Assembly (NCBI GenBank): GCA_021776775.1
Contig: JAJFFE010000135.1
Span: 1 to 36,204 of the forward strand
Direction of reading: 5' to 3'
DNA from: Planctomycetota bacterium
GTDB lineage: Bacteria; Planctomycetota; UBA8108; UBA1146; JAJFFE01
DNA: 36,204 nucleotides
The notes beneath the pieces are model-generated. The model was not told the origin of the DNA. It searched no databases and saw only the letters and a list, made by a program, of their open reading frames with translations. Below are positions 8,463-15,943 of the stretch, in pieces (within the stretch, counting starts at the first letter, position 1; each line of letters opens with the position of its first letter). The position numbers were made by a program, and so were the translations under genes.

Positions 8463-10718
8463 CTAGCGAGTATTGCGTAGTACGAACGCGATGACGTCTT
8501 TCGCACACGAGTGGCAGTAGCCGTATCGGGAGTTCATGGTGTCGAGTGCTTCCACGACCTGCGCCTGTTCCGTCGAGGACAAGAACTCGAAGTCGTCGGA
8601 TCCCTGCCGCAGCATGTTGTTCTCGACGCCTCGCAAGACCCGATCCCGCTCGCTGTAGAAGCTCTGCTTGAGCGTGTTGTAGACGTCGGGAAACAACGTG
8701 TCGTAGCGGATCGGCTCGTGCGGATTGTCGAGCGAGTACGCCGCGATCTTCGTCATCAGATTCGAGCGATACATTTCGATAGACTCGTTGATGTTCATGA
8801 GCCCTTCGATCCGCCCCATCAAGTCTTCGGACGCTTCGACGTATTCGCTACGGGCCGGGAGGTACAACTTCTCGCCGAGATCGAACGCCTTCACATGGTG
8901 GAAGTACTCCTCGAAGATGCGTTCGTACTCTTCCTCGTCGACGAGGCCGATCGAGGCGTAGACTTCCTGAACGACCGTCGCGAGGTAGTACTGCTTGACG
9001 TCCTCGATAGCGCGCAAGCAATCGTTGTAACCATTGTCGACAGGAATACGCAGGAACTCGTAGAGAGAGACATCCTTCGTCAGCTTGTCGAGTTGTTCGA
9101 GCACCGCCATCGGCGTCAAACAACCGTAGCTTCGATTCTCGGCCGCGTCGGCGAGTAGCCCCAGCATTTCCCGCGGCGACGCCCCTCGTCGGCCTTCGTA
9201 CTCGGCGCCCACGATGCCTTCGAACTCGGACTCGGTGTCGTCGAGTTCTTCACGAATCCGGCGGATGTTGTTGAGCAACAGCTTTCGCTCGGAGTCCTTG
9301 AGGTGCAGCGGAATCTCGTTGTGGTCGTAGAGCATCGCCTTCTCGAGTGGAGTCAATCGAGCGACGAGCGGGGCGAGATCCGGTGAGTAGTTCTTGGCCG
9401 AGGGGCGACGAAGTCGCGTCAGTACGGCCCACAGCGCCGCGACGGTCGCCGTGTGCGGAGTCACATGCCGCCCACGTGAGTAGTAGCCGATATGCCGCTG
9501 GTACAGCTCGGCCTCCCGCGAGTAGCGCAGCAGGTACGGCACCGGGATCAGTTCGATGCGCCCCTTGAACGACGGAAAGTCGGTCGAGCGCTTGAAAAGC
9601 GACAAATGCTTCTCGTTCGCCGTGCCGGTCATGACCAGGTCGAGATACCCTGTGTATCCCGACAGGTTGATTGTGCCCTTCTCCGACGTCGTCAGCAGGT
9701 ACTTGTTGGTCTCGAGCGGACGCTTGAGGAAGTCCGAGTACTCGACCACCCCGTGGTTGGCGTCGACCAAGTCGCCGAACGCCTCGATCAAGAGGCTGCC
9801 TTGCAGCACTCCGGGCAGCGTCATCGACGGTTCGTAGTGGCTCGGTCGGCTGCCAGCGTCGACGTTCCCTTGCGGCTCGATGGAAATCGCACCGGTCCGG
9901 TAGCGGCTCGAGATGAAATACCGCTGGACCTGGACGTGCTTCACGACCTGCTTCCAATCGCCGTGGTAACCCGTCATCAGCGAGTCGTAGATGCGCTTCG
10001 ACTTCGGCGACAGGTCGCCGCCGAGGAAATACTCGTAGTTCAGCGAAGCGACGCGCTCGCGGTCCGGGTGATCCGCCAAGGCGCGATCGATGAATGCTTG
10101 CCGTTCTTCTCTCGGAATCAGAAAAATCGGCGGATCACGTAACTCGCACGGAATCCGACACGACGTGTCCTTGGTGTCGAGATACGCGTAGGTGTCCGTC
10201 CGTTGTGGAGCGAACTCGTCCTCGGCGTCGAATCCGATCCGCTCCAATTTCTCGTCGCGCTCGGCGAACATCCAGTTGAACCGGTAGAGGATCCCCTCGT
10301 CCTGACGGCTGTATTCCTCGAGGCCCGCGAGAATGAGGCCGATGATCGTCGACTTACTCGAACCGTTCGGGCCGTGCAGCAGGAGCATTTTCTCCGACCG
10401 ACCGCGATGGGCAAACTGCTGAAGCTGCCGGACGATGGCGTTCTGAACTCGCTCTTGTCCGACCAGGGGCTCGATCTCCAGATCGAATTCGGCATCGAAG
10501 AGCTTCCAACGGCGGTCTTTGAGCCCGACCCGTTCGGCTTCCTCGTATCCGAAGTAATTGATCATATCGAGGGTGTATTGCGCGGAATTCCGGAGATACG
10601 AATACGGGTTCTCACAGAACGCCGCCATGTACTCCGAGAAGCTCTTGAGGCTGCGACGCGCTTGGAACGTCTCGCGGCTGCGAGACTCGATTTCGTCGAG
10701 GTAAGACTCGAGATCCAT
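8463..10718 (-). CDS. prkA: PrkA-family AAA+ serine protein kinase
   Basis: PrkA/YeaG proteins combine an AAA+ domain with a C-terminal kinase-like domain and act in stress and stationary-phase responses; some members have been reported as ATP-dependent proteases. The AAA part has LVGQERVQNAIVRQLQQFAHRG and Walker A GPNGSSKST (residues 116-124). PrkA-type stretches follow: GVLQGSLLIEAFGDLVDANHGVVEYSDFLKRPLE, SEKGTINLSGYTGYLDLVMTGTANE and FPSFKGRIELIPVPYLLRYSREAELY. I place the start at ATG 10718, with GGAGGAG 4-5 bases upstream, rather than 20 codons earlier. At 751 residues it is about 100 longer than the E. coli or Bacillus proteins (about 630-645). It ends with a CHSC motif (Cys735/Cys738) that could bind metal or sense redox. 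It converges on the MoxR gene. Confidence 0.93.
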   Translation of the reverse strand: MDLESYLDEIESRSRETFQARRSLKSFSEYMAAFCENPYSYLRNSAQYTLDMINYFGYEEAERVGLKDRRWKLFDAEFDLEIEPLVGQERVQNAIVRQLQQFAHRGRSEKMLLLHGPNGSSKSTIIGLILAGLEEYSRQDEGILYRFNWMFAERDEKLERIGFDAEDEFAPQRTDTYAYLDTKDTSCRIPCELRDPPIFLIPREERQAFIDRALADHPDRERVASLNYEYFLGGDLSPKSKRIYDSLMTGYHGDWKQVVKHVQVQRYFISSRYRTGAISIEPQGNVDAGSRPSHYEPSMTLPGVLQGSLLIEAFGDLVDANHGVVEYSDFLKRPLETNKYLLTTSEKGTINLSGYTGYLDLVMTGTANEKHLSLFKRSTDFPSFKGRIELIPVPYLLRYSREAELYQRHIGYYSRGRHVTPHTATVAALWAVLTRLRRPSAKNYSPDLAPLVARLTPLEKAMLYDHNEIPLHLKDSERKLLLNNIRRIREELDDTESEFEGIVGAEYEGRRGASPREMLGLLADAAENRSYGCLTPMAVLEQLDKLTKDVSLYEFLRIPVDNGYNDCLRAIEDVKQYYLATVVQEVYASIGLVDEEEYERIFEEYFHHVKAFDLGEKLYLPARSEYVEASEDLMGRIEGLMNINESIEMYRSNLMTKIAAYSLDNPHEPIRYDTLFPDVYNTLKQSFYSERDRVLRGVENNMLRQGSDDFEFLSSTEQAQVVEALDTMNSRYGYCHSCAKDVIAFVLRNTR

Positions 10719-11224
10719 GGGCTCCTCCGACCGGAGGGGCGCGACCTGCGCTATCGAGCCATTTCGGCTCCCCTCCAACTCGTTCTTCGGCTCATTTGGG
10801 TGGGGTCCGTAGTCCCTGCCGAAGACTCGACTGTAGTGGTCGGGAGCGAGATTCGCTAGCAGCGTCGTCCGGCCTTTCCCAGCTGGGAGTCGTTGGTTAT
10901 AGTCACCCGCCCGCCGCCAACGACACCTCTGAACAACGCGCCTGCGTCGGAAACCCCAAGCGGTCCGATCGGGCCCGATGTCGTTCGCTCAAACCTCGCC
11001 AAGTTCGTCGTGGCCAGGTACCCACCGGTACTTGGGTCTAGACGCAGGGCTGATCCGCCGGTCGCAGCTTGCGTGGGCGGCCTTGAGTGGCGAAAGCGTG
11101 GGCGTTGGCATAGCACGAAACTAACATCTGACGAAACCTAGACCGACGCTGATCATTCTCGGTGCCGGACAGGACTGGAGTCGTCGAAACGCAAACTCAC
11201 GCGTAGACGACGCACGAGGAGACG
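10719..11224. other. Long non-coding divergent region between prkA and the topoisomerase genes
   Basis: No open frame in these 506 bases has a ribosome site or protein-like composition. What it holds is symmetrical sequence: the perfect palindrome TCCCAGCTGGGA (10877-10888), directly abutting an inverted repeat with 8-base arms GTCGTTGG/CCAACGAC (10889-10896 and 10917-10924), and the palindrome ATCGGGCCCGAT (10968-10979). A TATAGT hexamer (10898-10903) lies inside the loop of the second repeat. The interval must carry the promoters of prkA (leftward) and the topoisomerase pair (rightward), but I cannot place them with confidence. Confidence 0.5.
10877..10924. repeat. Abutting palindrome and 8-base inverted repeat upstream of prkA
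   Basis: A 12-base perfect palindrome (10877-10888) is followed without a gap by 8-base perfect inverted arms separated by 20 bases (10889-10924). It could be an operator, or a structured leader for the leftward prkA transcript, whose start codon is about 160 bases away. Confidence 0.45.
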
Positions 11225-13186
11225 ATGGCGAAAAGACTTTCGGCGGAGCCGGACGACGACTCGAGGGTCGTGCGTAAGAAAAAAAAGAAGAAAAAGAAGA
11301 TCCGCCGTCACTCGGACGTCACCGTCGAACCGGCCCCGGCGTCCAACGGCGCCGGCAGCGCTGGCACGCCCCGCAAAAAGGGCGTGTACGACGAAAGCGC
11401 GATCCAGACGCTCGACGCGCTCGAGCACATCCGCTTGCGGACCGGCATGTACATCGGCCGCATCGGCGACGGTAGCCATCCTCAAGACGGTATCTACGTC
11501 ATGCTCAAGGAGGTCATCGACAACGGGATCGATGAGTTCATCATGGGGCACGGCAAGAAGATCCAGATTGATCTCGACGAATCCGGCATGACGGTACGCG
11601 ACTTCGGCCGCGGGATCCCGCTCGGGAAAGTGGTCGAGTGCGTCTCCCAGATCAACACCGGCGGCAAGTACAACGACGACGTCTTCCAGTTCTCGGTCGG
11701 CCTCAACGGCGTCGGCACCAAAGCGGTGAACGCCCTCTCCTGCGATTTCGAGGTTCTGAGCTGGCGCGAAGGCAAGTACAAGCAAGCGAAGTTTCAGCGC
11801 GGCGTCCTGGTCGACGAAAAAAACGGGCGCAGCTCTGAGGTCAACGGAACCTTGGTGCGCTTCCAACCGGATACCGAGATCTTTGCTCGCTTCGATTGGA
11901 ACGAAGAATACATCTTCGAACGGCTGCACTACTACGCCTACCTCAATACCGGCCTCGAGCTGGTCTTCAACGGGAAGCGTATTCGTTCGAAGCGCGGGCT
12001 GCGCGATCTCCTCAAAGCGGAGATTGGCGATCAAGAACCGCTCTATGACATCATTCACCACAAGGGCGACCGCCTGGAGTGGGCCTTCACCCACGTCAAC
12101 AGCTACGGCGAATCGTATTTCAGTTTCGTCAACGGCCAATACACGAACGACGGCGGAACGCATCAGAGCGCGTTTCGCGAAGGTGTGCTCAAGGGTATCA
12201 ACGAATACGTCGGGAAGAACTTTGCCGGTGAAGACGTGCGCGACGGCATGATCGGCGCCGTTGCCATCAAGCTGCAAGATCCGGTGTTCGAGAGCCAAAC
12301 CAAGAACAAACTCGGATCGACGGACGTCCGCGCCTGGATCGTGCAAGAAGTTCGGCAGCAGGTCGTCATCTGGTTGCACAAGCACAAGGTCGCCGCCGAC
12401 GCGATGCTCGCGAAGGTCCGCGACAACGAGCTAATGCGCAAAGAGCTTTCGGCCTACAAGAAGGAGGCGAAGGACCGGGCCAAGAAGGTCGCGATTCGCA
12501 TTCCGAAGCTCACCGACTGCAAGTACCACTTCGACGATCCGAGTCGCAGCAAGGGACGTGGCGACGAGACAACGATCTTCCTAACGGAAGGAGACTCGGC
12601 CGGCGGAGCGATGGTGCAGTCCCGCGACGTTTACACGCAGGCGATCTTCAGCCTGAAGGGCAAGCCGCTCAACGTCTACGGCCTGAAGCGCGATGCGATC
12701 TATCGCAACGAAGAGCTCTACAACATCATGCGCGCGCTCGGAATCGAAGACAGCCTAGAAGGCCTCCGCTACAACCGTGTCGTTATCGCGACCGACGCCG
12801 ACGTCGACGGCATGCACATTCGTAACCTGCTGCTGACCTACTTCCTGAAGTACTTCGAGGAGCTCGTCGGCAAGGGACACGTCTACATCCTAGAAACGCC
12901 GCTGTTCCGCGTTCGGAACAAGAAAGAGAAGCGCTACTGCTACACCGAAGCGGAACGCGAATTGGCGTTCGAGGAGATCTCCAACCCCGAGATCACCCGC
13001 TTCAAGGGCCTGGGTGAGATCGGACCGAAGGAGTTCGGTCAGTTCATAGGAGAGTCGATTCGCTTGGTCCCGGTGAACTACCGAGACATCAGCGAGGTCG
13101 ATCGCTGCTTGACGTTCTTCATGGGCAAGAACACCCCGGAGCGGCGCGACTTCATCGTCGAGAACCTCGTCACCGATCTCGCTTGA
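11225..13186 (+). CDS. Type IIA DNA topoisomerase subunit B (GyrB/ParE family, topoisomerase IV-like)
   Basis: This ATPase subunit drives DNA strand passage together with the adjacent A subunit. In the 653-residue protein, residues 1-52 are a charged tail containing eight consecutive lysines (18-25). The GHKL ATPase domain follows: MLKEVIDNGIDEF with the catalytic Glu/Asn region, DFGRGIPLG, and VGLNGVGTKAVNALS. QTKNKLGS supplies the ATP-contacting lysine. The TOPRIM part has FLTEGDSAGGAM and ATDADVDGMHIRNLLL. The end, RFKGLGEIGPKEFGQFIGESIRL, lacks the QLWETTMDP motif of gyrase and many ParE proteins and instead resembles the Bacteroidetes topoisomerase IV type. Start ATG 11225 has GAGGAG 4 bases upstream. 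I leave the symbol blank because GyrB versus ParE is not settled by sequence reading alone. Confidence 0.95.
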   Translation: MAKRLSAEPDDDSRVVRKKKKKKKKIRRHSDVTVEPAPASNGAGSAGTPRKKGVYDESAIQTLDALEHIRLRTGMYIGRIGDGSHPQDGIYVMLKEVIDNGIDEFIMGHGKKIQIDLDESGMTVRDFGRGIPLGKVVECVSQINTGGKYNDDVFQFSVGLNGVGTKAVNALSCDFEVLSWREGKYKQAKFQRGVLVDEKNGRSSEVNGTLVRFQPDTEIFARFDWNEEYIFERLHYYAYLNTGLELVFNGKRIRSKRGLRDLLKAEIGDQEPLYDIIHHKGDRLEWAFTHVNSYGESYFSFVNGQYTNDGGTHQSAFREGVLKGINEYVGKNFAGEDVRDGMIGAVAIKLQDPVFESQTKNKLGSTDVRAWIVQEVRQQVVIWLHKHKVAADAMLAKVRDNELMRKELSAYKKEAKDRAKKVAIRIPKLTDCKYHFDDPSRSKGRGDETTIFLTEGDSAGGAMVQSRDVYTQAIFSLKGKPLNVYGLKRDAIYRNEELYNIMRALGIEDSLEGLRYNRVVIATDADVDGMHIRNLLLTYFLKYFEELVGKGHVYILETPLFRVRNKKEKRYCYTEAERELAFEEISNPEITRFKGLGEIGPKEFGQFIGESIRLVPVNYRDISEVDRCLTFFMGKNTPERRDFIVENLVTDLA

Positions 13187-13223
13187 AACTTCTTAGACTT
13201 CACCTTCTGCAACGGTAGGAATC

Positions 13224-15137
13224 ATGGTCAGCCTCGAGCCTCTCATGAGGCAGAACTTCATCGAGTACGCGTCGTACGTGATTATGGACCGAGCGATCCC
13301 GGATCTTCGCGACGGCTGCAAGCCAGTCCAGCGTCGTATCCTGCACACCTTGTCCAAAGTCAATGACGGGAAGTTTCACAAGGTCGCCAACATCATCGGC
13401 GAAACCATGAAGCTGCACCCGCACGGAGACGCCTCGATCGGCGACGCCCTCGTCGTCTTGGCCAACAAGAAATACTTCATTGAGCGCCAGGGGAACTTCG
13501 GAAACACGATCACCGGACACCGCTCAGCGGCGGCCCGGTACATCGAATGTCGACTGACGCCGCTCGCTCTCGACACGATGTTCAACAAGGCGTTGACGAC
13601 GTTCGAGCCTAGCTACGACGGCCGAAACCAAGAGCCGGTCTGCCTACCGGCCAAGCTCCCAGTGATTTTATTACTCGGCACCGAAGGCATCGCCGTCGGC
13701 ATGGCGACCAAGATTCTGCCCCACAACTTCGTCGAGCTGTTGCGAGCCCAGATCTCCATCCTTCGCAACAAGCCGTTCCAGATCTACCCGGACTTCCCAT
13801 CGGGCGGCGTCATGGACGTCTCCGAGTACAACGACGGACTCGGTAAGGTCAAAGTCCGCGCGAAAGTTCGCGCCACAGACGACAAGACCGTGGTCATCAG
13901 TCAGATCGCCTACCAAACGACGACTGAGAGCTTGATCGCCAGCATCGAAAATGCGGCGCAGAAGAATAAGATCAAGGTCACCGGCATTCAGGACTACACG
14001 ACGGACCGCGTGGAGATCGAAGTCAAACTGACCCGCGGCGTCTACGCCGATGAAGCGATTCCGCAGATGTTCGCCTACACCGACTGCGAAGTGAGCCTCT
14101 CGAGCAACATCGTCGTGATCCAGGACCAAGCACCAAAGTCTGTCACCGTCAGCGATACGCTGCGGTTCCTGACCAAACAGCTCGTGGCTCAGATCCAGGC
14201 GGAACTCGAACACGAACTCGGTCAACTCCACGACAAGCATCACTGGTTGACGCTGGAGCGCATCTTCATCGAGAACCGGGTCTACAAGAAGATCGAGACG
14301 GCAAAGACTGCCGAAGCCGTATTCAAGGCGGTGTGGGCCGGCATGCACGAGTTCGAGCTACTCTTCGTGCGACCCATGGCCGACGAGGACGTCGAACGAT
14401 TGCTGAAGATCCAGATCCGACGGATCTCGGCCTACGACATCAATAAGAGCCGCAAGGACGAGAAGGACGTCCTCCGCGCGATCAACGAAGCCGAGAAGAA
14501 GCTCGCTCGGATCAACCACACGACGATCAAGTACCTCGAAGGTCTGATCGAAAAGTACGGCAAGGACTACCCGCGTCAAACGCAGATCGCCACATTCGAG
14601 TCGGTCGACAAGAAGGCGGTCGCGCGTCAGAACATCCGCATGAGCTACGATCCCGAGACCGGCTTCTACGGATCCCAGGTCAAGGGCACAAAGCACGTGG
14701 TGACCATCAGCGAGTACGACCGCGTGCTGATCGTGGCGAGCGACGGAAGTTACCGGGTAATAGGACCAGCCGACAAACTCCTCGTCGGTCGCGTGATCTA
14801 CTGCAAGCTCTTCAACCCTGAGAAGGGAGAGGAGTTCACGGTCGTCTATCGCGACAAGACGCGGCAGTGCTACGCCAAGCGGGTTCACATCCTCAAGTTC
14901 ATCAAGGAACGCGAGTACTACTTGATCAAGAACAAGGAGGGGCGAATCGACCTGTTGAGTCAGGCCGCCGATCCGGGGATTGCCCACCTCAGCTACGCGC
15001 CCGCCCCTCGGCAACGCGTAAAAGGCGCGACATTCGACCTCGGCAAGCTGGAGCTGACGAGCCCGAGCGCGCGCGGATCGCGGTTGGCGCCGAAAGCGGT
15101 CGCCAAACTGAAGGTACTGCCCCGCGACCGGAAGTAG
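13224..15137 (+). CDS. Type IIA DNA topoisomerase subunit A (GyrA/ParC family, topoisomerase IV-like)
   Basis: This is the DNA-cleaving subunit that pairs with the B subunit encoded 37 bases upstream. The 637-residue protein opens with LMRQNFIEYASYVIMDRAIPDLRDGCKPVQRRIL. The catalytic tyrosine is Tyr106 in SAAARYIECRLTPLA, and the helix-turn-helix region has IIGETMKLHPHGDASIGDALV. At the E. coli GyrA Ser83 position it has Ala70, while the Asp87 equivalent is Asp74. A coiled-coil-like middle (about 330-470) leads to a shortened C-terminal domain without a recognisable GyrA box, so it is probably not a supercoiling gyrase. AGGA lies about 4 bases before ATG 13224. The sequence resembles Bacteroidetes-type ParC but is shorter. 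Confidence 0.95.
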   Translation: MVSLEPLMRQNFIEYASYVIMDRAIPDLRDGCKPVQRRILHTLSKVNDGKFHKVANIIGETMKLHPHGDASIGDALVVLANKKYFIERQGNFGNTITGHRSAAARYIECRLTPLALDTMFNKALTTFEPSYDGRNQEPVCLPAKLPVILLLGTEGIAVGMATKILPHNFVELLRAQISILRNKPFQIYPDFPSGGVMDVSEYNDGLGKVKVRAKVRATDDKTVVISQIAYQTTTESLIASIENAAQKNKIKVTGIQDYTTDRVEIEVKLTRGVYADEAIPQMFAYTDCEVSLSSNIVVIQDQAPKSVTVSDTLRFLTKQLVAQIQAELEHELGQLHDKHHWLTLERIFIENRVYKKIETAKTAEAVFKAVWAGMHEFELLFVRPMADEDVERLLKIQIRRISAYDINKSRKDEKDVLRAINEAEKKLARINHTTIKYLEGLIEKYGKDYPRQTQIATFESVDKKAVARQNIRMSYDPETGFYGSQVKGTKHVVTISEYDRVLIVASDGSYRVIGPADKLLVGRVIYCKLFNPEKGEEFTVVYRDKTRQCYAKRVHILKFIKEREYYLIKNKEGRIDLLSQAADPGIAHLSYAPAPRQRVKGATFDLGKLELTSPSARGSRLAPKAVAKLKVLPRDRK

Positions 15138-15144
15138 CGGCGAC

Positions 15145-15696
15145 TCACTCCGCGAGGCGAATTACCGCCTTGCGGCCGAGCCTCAACACGCTCTCTTCCT
15201 CGGTCGCGTGGCGGACTTCGTCAAGCGGGAACCACCGGAGGTCGTTCGACTCGTCACTGATCTGCAGCTGTTCGGACTTTGCGCGCAGCAAGAACCGAAC
15301 GTCGAGGTGATCGTGCGCCGGTTCGGCGCCGCGGTCCGGAATTCGGTGGATATCCAAGTCGAGTGGCTGCGTCGCCGTACCCGCCAAGACGTCGAATTCG
15401 TCAATCCCGCTCTCCTCCTGCGCCTCGCGCAGCGCCGCCTGCACGACGTCGCTCTCTCCGTCGACGTGCCCGCCGAGCTGCAGCCAGCGATCGAGCTTCC
15501 GGTGATGAGTCAGAAGCGCCTGCGTGCCATCGGGTGAAACGATCCACGCCGAGGCGGTGATGTGGCCGAGCACACAGGTCCGTTCCAGGCAGTCCGGATG
15601 CTCGTTCACAAACGCCGTGAACCGCTCGACGACCCGCTCCTGCGGGTGAAGCTGGGTGTAGCGTTCCAACAGTGCAAGTAGTGGCTGACGGTGCAA
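15145..15696 (-). CDS. NUDIX hydrolase
   Basis: NUDIX enzymes cleave nucleoside diphosphates linked to another group; the substrate here cannot be read from sequence. The 183-residue protein has WLQLGGHVDGESDVVQAALREAQEESGI, a NUDIX box in which the REAQEESGI half is canonical but the conserved Glu after G-x5 is Ser. I recall similar GGH(A/V)DG variants in a broad group of NUDIX proteins. LDIHRIPD and HLDVRFLLRA fit the later strands of the fold. The TTG at 15696 is chosen because GGAGGG ends about 6 bases before it. The open frame extends 91 codons further, but that part is Arg/Ser/Pro-rich and not protein-like. The stop is 8 bases from the convergent topoisomerase A gene. Confidence 0.88.
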   Translation of the reverse strand: MHRQPLLALLERYTQLHPQERVVERFTAFVNEHPDCLERTCVLGHITASAWIVSPDGTQALLTHHRKLDRWLQLGGHVDGESDVVQAALREAQEESGIDEFDVLAGTATQPLDLDIHRIPDRGAEPAHDHLDVRFLLRAKSEQLQISDESNDLRWFPLDEVRHATEEESVLRLGRKAVIRLAE

Positions 15697-15808
15697 GTGA
15701 GCCCTCCGAGGTGAATTGGGCGGACTGAATGGGACGGCTTTGGGCAAGACGGCCGAACCGGACGAGACGGCAGACCTCCGGCCGCAGGGTACGGAGCAGG
15801 CGATCGAT

Positions 15809-15850
15809 CCGGGGTCGAACCGTACCCCGGACCCGCCGCCGCGCGGCGGC
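15809..15850. repeat. Two adjacent GC-rich inverted repeats between the NUDIX and aminopeptidase genes
   Basis: CCGGGGT/ACCCCGG arms (15809-15815 and 15824-15830) flank an 8-base loop. They are followed at 15835-15850 by the perfect 16-base palindrome GCCGCCGCGCGGCGGC, then CATCTTTT. The pair sits midway in a 247-base divergent gap, about 95-135 bases before the M29 start. Its role is unknown: operator, leader structure or transcriptional roadblock are all possible. Confidence 0.45.
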
Positions 15851-15943
15851 CATCTTTTCAGCCGGGCGTCTTTGCGGTAGAACGCGCGGCTCGCTGGCAC
15901 GAATCCGCGCCCTCTCGAGTCGATCAGTCTACAGGAGTGAATC

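Noticed and set aside
10796..11141. Short frames in the prkA-topoisomerase gap
   Set aside because: No ribosome site, low-complexity Arg/Pro composition and mutual overlap; treated as non-coding.
11153..12385. 410-codon open frame on the minus strand
   Set aside because: It lies antisense to the topoisomerase B gene, whose conserved motifs are certain; long antisense frames are expected in GC-rich coding DNA.
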